This document shows positions 32,337-39,777 of a DNA stretch of 56,666 nt, piece after piece. The notes beneath the pieces were generated by a model. That model ran no database searches and had not been told where the DNA came from. It saw only the letters and a list, made by a program, of their open reading frames with translations. How positions within the stretch are numbered: the first letter of the stretch is position 1; every line of letters begins with the position of its first letter. The position numbers and the translations under genes were made by a program. The DNA is from Deltaproteobacteria bacterium. Lineage in GTDB: Bacteria > Myxococcota_A > UBA9160 > SMWR01. The stretch spans positions 1 to 56,666 of the forward strand of contig JAFDDG010000015.1 of assembly GCA_019310965.1 (NCBI GenBank), written 5' to 3'.

Positions 32337-32375
32337 GCAAATGAAAACGCCCCGCTGGTGACCCAGCGGGGCGTT
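32337..32375 (-). terminator. strong intrinsic terminator, minus strand
   Basis: AACGCCCCGCTGG (32346-32358) and CCAGCGGGGCGTT (32363-32375) form a perfect 13-bp stem with a four-base loop. On the minus strand the stem is followed by TTCATTT, preceded by the stem's own TT. On the plus strand it is followed by GCAAAAGG and would not terminate well. It therefore points to a leftward transcript from this intergenic region. Confidence 0.6.
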
Positions 32376-32461
32376 GCAAAAGGCGGAGTGACGGTGGATA
32401 GATGATGGGGGGTGAGAGGTTGGACATTTCGATGAGAAATGTCTCATCCACCGCCGCTCCG
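32337..32461 (-). ncRNA. candidate structured small RNA
   Basis: Read on the minus strand, about 125 bases between a sigma70-like promoter and a strong terminator show nested pairing. An outer stem (32384-32388 with 32457-32461, then 32392-32399 with 32446-32453) encloses an 8-bp hairpin (32423-32430 with 32436-32443). A different 7-bp hairpin (32431-32437 with 32442-32448) overlaps both and cannot coexist with them. The unpaired segment is C/U-rich (CCTCTCACCCCCC), resembling anti-Shine-Dalgarno loops of regulatory RNAs. No known RNA family was recognised. The pairing is symmetric, so the strand rests on promoter and terminator. Confidence 0.45.
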
Positions 32462-32467
32462 ATAAGG

Positions 32468-32496
32468 AGTATGCGTCGCGGCGGCCTTCGAGTCAA
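32468..32496 (-). promoter_or_regulatory. sigma70-like promoter of the candidate small RNA
   Basis: On the minus strand TTGACT (32496-32491) and CATACT (32473-32468) are separated by exactly 17 bases. They match the -35 consensus at five and the -10 at four of six positions. The predicted start is near 32461, at the first base of the outer stem. Confidence 0.45.
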
Positions 32497-32634
32497 ACGG
32501 TATTTGTGGAATGAGACCGGAACCCGGGGGGCCACACAGCAGCATGCAGGAGCAGCCCAAAAGCCAGTGAAAACGGGGAGTTTTCGTTACTTTCAAAGGT
32601 GGATTCTCGCCCGGGAAAAACGGGCGTTCGGTGC

Positions 32635-32662
32635 TTGCGGGCCCTGGGGGCTCCGTTAGTTT
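32635..32662 (+). promoter_or_regulatory. possible promoter for miaB
   Basis: TTGCGG (32635-32640) and TAGTTT (32657-32662) are 16 bases apart; the -10 hexamer is identical to that of the ribBA promoter. Transcription would begin near 32669, 29 bases before the miaB start. Confidence 0.35.
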
Positions 32663-32697
32663 CGCCGCCGCCCCCCTTGGCAACAGGAGAACAGCCG

Positions 32698-34164
32698 GTG
32701 CAGCGGGTCCTTGTCCGCACCTACGGGTGCCAGATGAACGTTCACGACACGGAGAAGGTCGAGAACCTGCTCCTGCACCACGGGTGGACCCTCGCGGAAG
32801 ACCTCGACTGCGCCGAGTTCCTCGTCATCAACACTTGCTCGATCCGGGAGAAGGCCGAGCACAGCCTCTACAGCGACCTCGGCCGCCTCCGCGAGTGGAA
32901 ACAGGCACAGCCGGGCCGAGTGCTCGCGGTGGGTGGCTGCGTGGCGCAGCAGGTAGGCGACGCGCTGCTGCGACGCTTTCCCCAGGTCGACTTCGTCTTC
33001 GGCACTCACAACGTGCGCTGGGTGTCGGCCATGGCCGAAGCGGCTCGCGCTGGCCAACGACAGGCCCGGGTCGAGGAAACAGCCTCGCTCGAGCGCTTCG
33101 ACCTACCCGAGCGCCACCCTGATTTCGTCGGCGCCACCCCCGGGCGCGCCTTCGTCACGGTGATGGAAGGCTGTGACATGTTCTGCAGCTTCTGCATCGT
33201 TCCGCGCACCCGAGGCCGCGAGATCAGCCGGCCGGCCGATGCCATCCTGGCCGAGGCGCGCCAGCTCGCGAGCGGCGGCGTCTGCGAAGTCACGCTGCTC
33301 GGCCAGACGGTGAATGCCTACGGCCGCCACGACCGACGGCGCGCCGAGACCCGACGTGCCCACGGGGCTGCCGCGGAAGACGACCCCGGCACCATCGACT
33401 TCGCCACGCTGCTGGGGCGCCTCGCAGACATCCCCGGACTCGCGCGCATCCGCTACACGAGCCCGCATCCGCTCTTCGTCGACGATGCGCTGATTCGCGC
33501 CCACGGGGAGATCGAAGCCCTGTGCCCTCACGTGCATCTGCCCGTGCAGAGCGGCTCGGACGTCGTGCTCGAACGCATGCGGCGCCGCTACACCCACGTC
33601 GACTACCTGCGCACTGCCGATCGCCTGCGCGCGGCGCGCCCCGGGCTGGTGTTGACCAGCGACGTCATCGTCGGCTTTCCAGGAGAGACGGATGCCGATT
33701 TTCAGGCCACGCTCGCGCTGGTGCGCGCCGCGGGCTTCGTCGACAGCTTCTCGTTCAAGTACTCGCCGCGGCCGGGGACGGCGGCGGCGGAGCTGCCCGA
33801 TGCGGTGCCCCCCGAGGTCGCCCAGGCGCGGCTCGAGGAGCTCCAGGCGCTGCAGAGCCAGCAGACTCTCGACTACCACCGCAGCCGCGTCGGCGAAGAG
33901 GTGGCGGTGCTGGTGAGCGGCGAGAGCCGGCGCGGCGGCGGACAGCACGCTGGCCGCGATCAGGCGCACCGGGTCGTGAACTTCGAAGCGCCGCAGACCG
34001 TTGCGATCGAGCCGGGCGACTTCGCCCGGGTGCGCATCGTCGAAGCCACACCACATTCCTTGATCGGAACGCTGGCCGACCCCCCGGCTGGCGTGCGAAC
34101 ATCGCTGAAGCCGTCGCGGGGGGCGACCGATAGAGGGATTCGCATCCAGGGAATCCCGGGCTGA
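32698..34164 (+). CDS. miaB: tRNA-2-methylthio-N6-isopentenyladenosine37 synthase MiaB
   Basis: Radical-SAM methylthiotransferase acting on i6A37 of tRNAs that read UNN codons. The auxiliary-cluster cysteines are Cys11, Cys47 and Cys81; the radical-SAM cluster is Cys159, Cys163 and Cys166 (CDMFCSFC). A TRAM-like RNA-binding domain ends the protein. It has 488 residues, slightly longer than usual. The extra comes mainly from an Arg/Ala-rich insert after VNAYGRHD and a Gly/His insert near the TRAM domain. GTG 32698 has AGGAG at 32685-32689; the frame is open upstream without protein-like sequence. Confidence 0.94.
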   Translation: MQRVLVRTYGCQMNVHDTEKVENLLLHHGWTLAEDLDCAEFLVINTCSIREKAEHSLYSDLGRLREWKQAQPGRVLAVGGCVAQQVGDALLRRFPQVDFVFGTHNVRWVSAMAEAARAGQRQARVEETASLERFDLPERHPDFVGATPGRAFVTVMEGCDMFCSFCIVPRTRGREISRPADAILAEARQLASGGVCEVTLLGQTVNAYGRHDRRRAETRRAHGAAAEDDPGTIDFATLLGRLADIPGLARIRYTSPHPLFVDDALIRAHGEIEALCPHVHLPVQSGSDVVLERMRRRYTHVDYLRTADRLRAARPGLVLTSDVIVGFPGETDADFQATLALVRAAGFVDSFSFKYSPRPGTAAAELPDAVPPEVAQARLEELQALQSQQTLDYHRSRVGEEVAVLVSGESRRGGGQHAGRDQAHRVVNFEAPQTVAIEPGDFARVRIVEATPHSLIGTLADPPAGVRTSLKPSRGATDRGIRIQGIPG

Positions 34165-34168
34165 AGGC

Positions 34169-34192
34169 CGGGGGCGTCTCTCGGCGCCCCTG
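34169..34192 (+). terminator. hairpin between miaB and the response-regulator gene
   Basis: GGGGCG (34171-34176) and CGCCCC (34185-34190) pair around an eight-base loop; one G-T and one C-G pair extend the stem to eight. It lies just past the miaB stop. AAAATTT follows rather than a T run, so it is at most a weak terminator. Confidence 0.35.
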
Positions 34193-34226
34193 CGGGAAAA
34201 TTTCGGCTGTTCGGAGTGGGGGGGGC

Positions 34227-36068
34227 ATGGCAAAGGCGCGCATCCTTGCGGTCGATGACCAGCGCTACTTCCGCGAGCTGATCGCGGGCATGCTGGCGAA
34301 CGAAGGCTTCGAGGCCCAGACCGCCACCAGCGCTGAAGAAGCGCTCCAGATCCTCGAGACCAGCGACTTCGACGTGGTACTCACCGACCTGGTGATGCCG
34401 GGCATGGACGGCTCCGAGCTCGTGCACCGTATCCACCAACGCAACCCGGACCAGGACGTGCTGGTAGTGACCGGCGTGGTCGACGTGAAGACTGCTGTCG
34501 ACGCCATGAAGCTCGGCGCGACGGACTACCTGCTCAAGCCCTTCAATCGACACGCACTGGCCACGACCCTCGAGACGATCCTCCAGAACCGGCGCCTCAA
34601 GAACGAACACTCGCGCCTGCTGGAGGAGAACATCGAGTACATCGGAGAGCGCTCCCTCTACGAGCGGGCGCTGGCGCTCTTCTCGACACTGACACTCGAC
34701 TCCCTGGCCATGCGCCTGGCCGACGCCCTGTGCCTCGAAACTCGTGCCCAGGGCGCCGTCGTCTGGCTGGCCACCCAGGAAGGCGGCCAGCAGCTGGAGC
34801 TCTCCGCGGCGCGCGGCCTCGTCCGGGTCGCCGACGAGCAGGCAGCCATCGATTGCGACGCCATGCCGGCGGAGTTCGAGCGCGAGCAGCGCGCGGCCCT
34901 GGCACCCTGGTGCGAGGGCGACTCCGGGCAGGCGCTCTACGCGACCCTGCACCGGGACGGCGGGATCGTGGGCCTCGTGCGCCTCACAGACAAGCTCGAG
35001 GGCGATGCCTTCGACGCCGTGGACGTCGCCGCCGTCGACAAATTCGTGCGGCTCGCCGACACCGCCGTGGCCAATGCCCTGCGGGTGCGCGGCCTCGAGC
35101 GACACGGATTGCGGGATGCGAGCACCGGCGCCTACAACGTCGACTACTTCCGCAACGTGGCGCGCAACGAGATCGAGAAGGCCAATCGCTTCGGCCGCAG
35201 CTTCGCCCTGCTGACCCTGGAGCTGGGCTCTGCGGAGCAGCTCGAGCACATCGGCCGCGGCGAGGACCTGCAGAGCTGGATGCGGGGCGTCACAGAGCGG
35301 CTCGACGGCCTGCTTCGATCGACGGATCTGTTGGCCGTGGGCGAGGACAGGCGCTTCTCGATGTTGTTGCCCGAGGCCGATGCCCTGGGTGCAGCCATTT
35401 TCAAGCGGCGCTTGTTGGACGCGTTGGCCGACGCCGATCCGCTGCTCGCGCTGCCTGCCAAAATGCGGCCGCGGGCGGGCCTCGCCATCTATCCCGGCGA
35501 CGGCGTCCGGCTCGAAGAGCTTCTGGCAGCGACCGACGCGCGCATCGCCGAAGAGGCGGGGAGCCAGGTGACCGCGTTGGGCCTCGAGGGTCTCTCCGCG
35601 GTGGAGGGCCTCCAGAAGCTGGCGCGGCTCGGTGAGCCAGAAACGCCGGCGATGGCGGAGCAGCTCACGCGCTTTGCGCTCTCGGAGTTGGCGCGGCATC
35701 CGCGCCAACGCGGTTTGCTCTACGCGGTACCGGGGCTCCACGCGGGCGACGCGGTGCGGGACGGTCTCGAGACCCTGCGCGGCGTGCCCGTCCGCACGGA
35801 TCTGGTGGTGATCGCCGACGGCGAACGTCCGGACTTCGCGGCGCCGGTGGTGAGTTGGATTCCGCCCAACCTCGCTCCGGCCGGCCTCCCGAGCTGCCTG
35901 ATCCACTACGGCGGCGGCCCCGCCTACGCATGGGTGCGCGAGAGCGACGGAGCCGAACCGGCGCGGCTCTTCCACACCAACAACCGCCAGCTGGTGGAGC
36001 ACCTGGCTTTCGGCCTGCACGATGAGCTGGCGCTCCCCGGTACCCTGGGCGGGGAGGCAACCGCGTGA
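34227..36068 (+). CDS. response regulator with GAF-like and degenerate GGDEF domains
   Basis: 613 residues. An N-terminal receiver (1-120) has phospho-acceptor Asp54 and Lys104, both intact. Residues about 150-290 look like a GAF-type sensor. A GGDEF-like domain (about 290-450) begins with RDASTGAYNVDYF, but its signature is GEDRR at 372-376 in place of GGDEF, so diguanylate cyclase activity is unlikely. Residues about 470-600 are a C-terminal domain I do not recognise, with WIPPNLAPAGLPS. It is the first gene of a three-gene module joined by ATGA/GTGA overlaps. No histidine kinase is adjacent. Confidence 0.8.
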   Translation: MAKARILAVDDQRYFRELIAGMLANEGFEAQTATSAEEALQILETSDFDVVLTDLVMPGMDGSELVHRIHQRNPDQDVLVVTGVVDVKTAVDAMKLGATDYLLKPFNRHALATTLETILQNRRLKNEHSRLLEENIEYIGERSLYERALALFSTLTLDSLAMRLADALCLETRAQGAVVWLATQEGGQQLELSAARGLVRVADEQAAIDCDAMPAEFEREQRAALAPWCEGDSGQALYATLHRDGGIVGLVRLTDKLEGDAFDAVDVAAVDKFVRLADTAVANALRVRGLERHGLRDASTGAYNVDYFRNVARNEIEKANRFGRSFALLTLELGSAEQLEHIGRGEDLQSWMRGVTERLDGLLRSTDLLAVGEDRRFSMLLPEADALGAAIFKRRLLDALADADPLLALPAKMRPRAGLAIYPGDGVRLEELLAATDARIAEEAGSQVTALGLEGLSAVEGLQKLARLGEPETPAMAEQLTRFALSELARHPRQRGLLYAVPGLHAGDAVRDGLETLRGVPVRTDLVVIADGERPDFAAPVVSWIPPNLAPAGLPSCLIHYGGGPAYAWVRESDGAEPARLFHTNNRQLVEHLAFGLHDELALPGTLGGEATA

Positions 36069-37606
36069 GCGGCCGCGTGCTCATCGCCGATGGGGACGCC
36101 CAGCGAGCGGCCGGGCTGGCCAGCGCCTGCAGCGGAGCCGGGCTGGTGCCGCGGGTCGCGCACCACGGGGCCGACGCCCTCGAGGCCGCGTTGGCCAATC
36201 CGCCCGACGTGCTGATCCTCCAGCTTGCGCTGCCGCTCATCGATGGCCCGCGCCTCAAGCAGATCCTGAGCTCCAACCCTCGGACTTGCGAGCTGCGGTA
36301 CGTGTTCCTGGCCGACCAGGAGGCCCAGGCGGAGCGCAACGACCTGGGCGGGCAGGTGGTGCCGCCGCCGTGCGAGCCGGATCTCGTGGTCGGCTGTGCG
36401 CGCACCGCGATGGGCAATGCCGGCGTTCGGGGGAGGCGGACCCTGGAAGAGGGCGGCGTCGAAGGCCAGCTCAAGGAGCTGCCGCTGGCCGACCTGCTGC
36501 TGCTCTTCCACGTGAGTCGCAAGACCGGCACGGTGGAGGTGACCCGCGGCCTGGGACGCACCCGCCGGCAGGTGGGCAAGGTGTCGTTGCGGACTGGCGA
36601 CGTGGTGGATGCGGTCGTCGGAGACGTGAAGGGCAACAAGGCACTCTTCCGGCTGCTCGGCTGGGACCGGGGCAGCTTCGCTTTCACCCCCGGACCGGTC
36701 GAGGGCGAAGCCAGCATTCAGACGCCCACCCGGCCGCTGCTGAGCGAGGGCCTGCGACAGATTCGCGAGTGGGAGAAGCTGGCCGTCGAGCTACCGCCGC
36801 TCTCGGCGAGCGTCCACCTGCGCATCCCGCGCTCGTCGCTGCCGAACGTGATCCACCCGCTGACGCAGGAAGTGCTGGTCGTGCTCGATCTGTGCTCCCG
36901 GGTACAGAGCGTGGTCGATCAGTGCACGTATCCGGACTACCAGGTGCTGCGCACGCTGCACACGCTGATCGAGCGCGGCATGGTCGAGCTACAACCGGAG
37001 GCAGACACGCCGGCGCTGGCCATGGATTTGCAGCTCTTCTCGGCAGCACGCACGGCCAGGCTGCGCGAGTGGCTGGAGGTGGATCGGCCCGGGCCCGCCG
37101 CCTGTGGCGACGCCAAGCTGCTGGTGATGGCCTCCCGGCCCGAGGCCCTGCGCGATTTCGCCGCGCTGATCGGAAGGCTCCCCGGGGTCGAGTTGTCGCC
37201 GGCCTTCGAGCGAGGCGACATCGGGATAGACGATCTGCTTCCGGTCGGGCGGCTCAGGGTCGACGAGGAGGTGGGCATCGAGCTGATCCACGTGCCGACG
37301 GCGGAGCGCTTCGCCCCGATCTGGCCTGTGGCCGGCCACGGCGCGCTGGCGACCTTGCTGCTGCTCTCGGGGCCCGTGGGTCCGGCCATCGCAAGCGTGG
37401 AGCCAGCCACCGCGGAGCTGGGCACGGGGTCCGCCGCACGGCTCTTCCACCTCCTGCTGCTCGACAAGGACGAGCGGCCCTCGCCGGACGAGCTGCGCCA
37501 GCACCTGCAAGTCGTGGACGACGGATCCCTCTTCCTGCTGCCACTCGAGAACACCAGGAAGGCGGGCGTGCTGCTGCGAGAGTTGTTCGGGCGAATCCTG
37601 CCGTGA
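36065..37606 (+). CDS. pseudo-receiver, DUF4388 (PATAN) and GTPase-like domain protein
   Basis: 513 residues. The N-terminal 120 have a receiver fold with the phospho-acceptor replaced by Gln53 (LILQLALP). Residues about 130-245 are a DUF4388/PATAN domain (KELPLADLLLLFHVSRKTG, FRLLGWDRGSF). A helical middle follows. The last 160 residues match the small GTPases of actinobacterial Cvn systems in pattern: GRLRVDEE at 395-402, PTAERF at 411-416 where PGQERF is expected, then GAL. There is no P-loop (KLLVMASRPEALRDF at 351-365). It is probably a scaffold that cannot be phosphorylated or bind GTP normally. It overlaps both neighbours by four bases. Confidence 0.7.
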   Translation: MSGRVLIADGDAQRAAGLASACSGAGLVPRVAHHGADALEAALANPPDVLILQLALPLIDGPRLKQILSSNPRTCELRYVFLADQEAQAERNDLGGQVVPPPCEPDLVVGCARTAMGNAGVRGRRTLEEGGVEGQLKELPLADLLLLFHVSRKTGTVEVTRGLGRTRRQVGKVSLRTGDVVDAVVGDVKGNKALFRLLGWDRGSFAFTPGPVEGEASIQTPTRPLLSEGLRQIREWEKLAVELPPLSASVHLRIPRSSLPNVIHPLTQEVLVVLDLCSRVQSVVDQCTYPDYQVLRTLHTLIERGMVELQPEADTPALAMDLQLFSAARTARLREWLEVDRPGPAACGDAKLLVMASRPEALRDFAALIGRLPGVELSPAFERGDIGIDDLLPVGRLRVDEEVGIELIHVPTAERFAPIWPVAGHGALATLLLLSGPVGPAIASVEPATAELGTGSAARLFHLLLLDKDERPSPDELRQHLQVVDDGSLFLLPLENTRKAGVLLRELFGRILP

Positions 37607-38055
37607 GCCTGGCCGACCTGAAGCGTCTGCAGCTCTTGGCGGAGCTGCACGAAGAGGAGCGCGAGACCATCGTGTCCGAGCTCGAGGAGCTGTGGCTGGA
37701 CGCTGGCAGTGTGCTCTTCGAGGAGGGTGAGCCGGGGGAGGGCGCCCTGTTCCTGGTCGAGGGCGGCGTTCGACTCAGCAGCTCGCGCCACGCGGACACC
37801 GCCGACGTCGGGCCGGGCGCGGCGCTCGGCGTCTTGGCGCTGGCGAGCCCCGGGCCCCGCGAGGTACGAGCCGAGACGACGTCTCGCTCGCACTTGCTGG
37901 TGCTACGGCGCAGCGCCTTTCGCCGCTTCTGCGATGACGAGCCGCGCGCGGCCTGCCGGCTGCTGGAAGCGCTGCTGCGCGACACCGCGCAACACGGGCG
38001 CGAAGCGCTGGCGCTCGGCGTCCCCGGCGTTGACCGCCTTGCCGACGACGCCTAG
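37603..38055 (+). CDS. cyclic-nucleotide-binding domain protein without effector domain
   Basis: 150 residues with the cNMP-binding beta-roll pattern: [21 protein letters not shown] and, later, [18 protein letters not shown]. Unlike Crp it has no helix-turn-helix domain, so it is a stand-alone sensor or adaptor. The typical phosphate-binding RxS/T arginine is not clear, and nucleotide binding is uncertain. The GTG start overlaps the previous stop, making it the third gene of the signalling module. Its stop codon TAG is also part of the guaB -10 box. Confidence 0.75.
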   Translation: MSLADLKRLQLLAELHEEERETIVSELEELWLDAGSVLFEEGEPGEGALFLVEGGVRLSSSRHADTADVGPGAALGVLALASPGPREVRAETTSRSHLLVLRRSAFRRFCDDEPRAACRLLEALLRDTAQHGREALALGVPGVDRLADDA

Positions 38056-38058
38056 ACT
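38030..38058 (+). promoter_or_regulatory. sigma70-type promoter for guaB
   Basis: TTGACC (38030-38035) and TAGACT (38053-38058) are 17 bases apart. They lie in the last codons and stop of the preceding gene. Transcription would start near 38065, about 23 bases before guaB. Confidence 0.6.
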
Positions 38059-38087
38059 CGCCGGCCATCCCACGGCGCGGTGTATTT

Positions 38088-39551
38088 ATGAGTGAGAGCC
38101 GAATCCGCGAGGGCCTGACGTTCGACGACGTCCTCCTCGTGCCTGGCGAAAGCTCGATCCTGCCGCAGGACGTTTCGACCCGCACGCGCCTCACGCCCGG
38201 CATCGAGCTCAACATCCCGCTGGTCGCGGCGGCGATGGATACCGTCACCGAACACGAAGCCGCGATCTGCCTGGCGCAGAACGGCGGCATCGGAATCGTG
38301 CACAAGAATCTCTCGCCGCCGGCCCAGGCCGCGGAGATCGACAAGGTCAAGCGCTCGGAAGCGGGCATGATCGTCGACCCCATCACCATGCGGCCCGAGC
38401 AGCGCATCTACGAGGCACTCGAGGTGATGGCCCGGTACAAGATCTCGGGCGTGCCGATCACGCGCGAGGGCAAGGCCGTCGGCATCCTCACGAACCGCGA
38501 CCTGCGCTTCGTGCGCGACACGCATCAAGAGATCTCCAAGGTGATGACCCACGAGGGGATCGTCAGCGTGCCGCCGGGCACGACCATGGAACGCGCGAAG
38601 GAGCTGCTCCACCAGCACCGCATCGAGAAGCTGCTGGTGGTGGAGAGCGACGGAACGCTCTCCGGGCTCATCACCATCAAGGACATCGAAAAGAGCGAGC
38701 GCTTCCCGAACGCATCCAAGGATGGCCTCGGGAGGCTGCTGTGCGGCGCTGCCATCGGCACCGGGGACGATCGGCTCGTGCGCGCCCAGGCATTGGTCGA
38801 CGCCGGCGTCGACGTCATCGTGGTGGACACCGCGCACGGCCACTCGCGGGGCGTGCTCGACACGATCGAGGAGCTCCACCGCACCTTCCCCGACGTGCCG
38901 CTCATCGGCGGCAATGTGGCCACGGCCGAGGGCGCCGAAGCGCTGATCAAGAGCGGTGTTTCCGCCGTGAAGGTTGGCGTCGGCCCCGGCTCGATCTGTA
39001 CCACCCGGGTGGTGGCGGGCGTTGGCGTGCCACAGTTCACCGCAGTGCTCGAGACCTCGAAGGTCGCCGAGCGCTCCGGCATCCCGATCATCTCGGATGG
39101 CGGCATCAAGTACTCGGGCGACGTCTCCAAGGCATTGGCCGGCGGCGCCTCCTCGGTGATGATCGGCTCGCTGTTCGCCGGCACGGACGAGGCGCCGGGC
39201 GAAGTGGTGCTCTATCAGGGGCGTTCCTACAAGGTCTACCGCGGCATGGGTTCCCTCGGCGCCATGACCGACGGCAGCGCCGACCGCTACTTCCAGGCCG
39301 AGGTCCGAGACGCCAGCAAGCTGGTACCCGAGGGCATCGAGGGGCGCATCCCGTACCGCGGCAGCCTCACCAGCAACGTGCACCAACTTGTGGGCGGCCT
39401 GCGCTCGGGCATGGGCTACGTGGGCGCGGGCGACCTGGCCGAGCTGCGCCAGAAGGCCCGCTTCGTACGCATCACCAGCGCCGGCCTCCAGGAGAGCCAC
39501 GTACACGACGTGATCATCACCAAGGAGGCCCCCAACTACCGCATCGACTGA
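38088..39551 (+). CDS. guaB: inosine-5'-monophosphate dehydrogenase
   Basis: Oxidises IMP to XMP with NAD, the committed step to GMP. The catalytic Cys304 lies in GSICTTR. The flap region carries [16 protein letters not shown], and two CBS domains (about 95-210) interrupt the barrel, as in regulated IMPDHs. Its 487 residues are standard. It has its own promoter and is followed by guaA after 226 bases that contain a palindromic repeat. guaB and guaA together form the GMP branch. Confidence 0.96.
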   Translation: MSESRIREGLTFDDVLLVPGESSILPQDVSTRTRLTPGIELNIPLVAAAMDTVTEHEAAICLAQNGGIGIVHKNLSPPAQAAEIDKVKRSEAGMIVDPITMRPEQRIYEALEVMARYKISGVPITREGKAVGILTNRDLRFVRDTHQEISKVMTHEGIVSVPPGTTMERAKELLHQHRIEKLLVVESDGTLSGLITIKDIEKSERFPNASKDGLGRLLCGAAIGTGDDRLVRAQALVDAGVDVIVVDTAHGHSRGVLDTIEELHRTFPDVPLIGGNVATAEGAEALIKSGVSAVKVGVGPGSICTTRVVAGVGVPQFTAVLETSKVAERSGIPIISDGGIKYSGDVSKALAGGASSVMIGSLFAGTDEAPGEVVLYQGRSYKVYRGMGSLGAMTDGSADRYFQAEVRDASKLVPEGIEGRIPYRGSLTSNVHQLVGGLRSGMGYVGAGDLAELRQKARFVRITSAGLQESHVHDVIITKEAPNYRID

Positions 39552-39561
39552 CCCCGCCTCG

Positions 39562-39585
39562 TCTCTTCGGGGATCTCTTCGGGGA
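39562..39585. repeat. 12-bp perfect tandem duplication
   Basis: TCTCTTCGGGGA occurs twice back to back (39562-39573 and 39574-39585), directly after guaB. The second copy runs into the left end of the palindromic element, sharing its GGGGA. It could be a trace of slippage or of element insertion. Confidence 0.8.
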
Positions 39586-39668
39586 CGGTGTTGCTTTCTT
39601 GCTTTTTCCCTGGGTCACGGCTGCCGGGTCGCATTGCCGCGAAAAAGCAAGAAAGCAACACCGTCCCC
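39581..39668. repeat. 88-bp palindromic (REP-like) element
   Basis: A perfect inverted repeat: left arm 39581-39608 begins GGGGACGGTGTTGCTTTC, and right arm 39641-39668 is its exact complement ending CACCGTCCCC. The arms are 28 bp and the loop 32 bases. The GGGGACGGTGTT.../...AACACCGTCCCC ends resemble REP-type repeats mobilised by Y1 (RAYT) transposases in many bacteria. No transposase is in the window, so this is a non-autonomous copy. It may also act as a transcription or mRNA-end signal between guaB and guaA. Confidence 0.8.
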
Positions 39669-39777
39669 CAAACGGCCGAGACAGGTCGGAACGAGAACTT
39701 GCTACGCTCTCGAACCTACGCCCCCGCCAGACACCCATCGCCGGCCCCCCTCCAGGCCACTGCAGGATTCACGCCCC

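Larger units (their letters stand above)
32206..32697. other. 492-base region without protein genes
   Basis: The only gene-free stretch over 300 bases. From left to right it holds a hairpin after the VWA gene (32235-32253), a strong 13-bp hairpin (32346-32375), nested inverted repeats (32384-32461) and a minus-strand promoter-like pair (32468-32496). Two more perfect 6-bp hairpins follow, at 32569-32585 (GAAAAC/GTTTTC) and 32608-32626 (CGCCCG/CGGGCG with a GGAAAAA loop). A candidate miaB promoter ends it. Short open frames here lack plausible start signals or family resemblance. Confidence 0.7.

Noticed and set aside
32402-32659. Small plus-strand open frame (85 codons) in the gene-free region
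   Set aside because: The internal ATG at 32471 has AAGGAG only one base away, the peptide is unlike any family, and the region is better explained by RNA structure.
36022-37602. Upstream extension of the cNMP-domain gene
   Set aside because: The frame is open for 1.6 kb but overlaps the PATAN gene and is Arg/Gly-rich. Protein-like sequence begins only at the GTG at 37603.
37603-38055. A full Crp/Fnr transcription factor that could bind the CRP-like site at 27597
   Set aside because: The protein ends after the nucleotide-binding domain, with no helix-turn-helix, so it cannot be that regulator.
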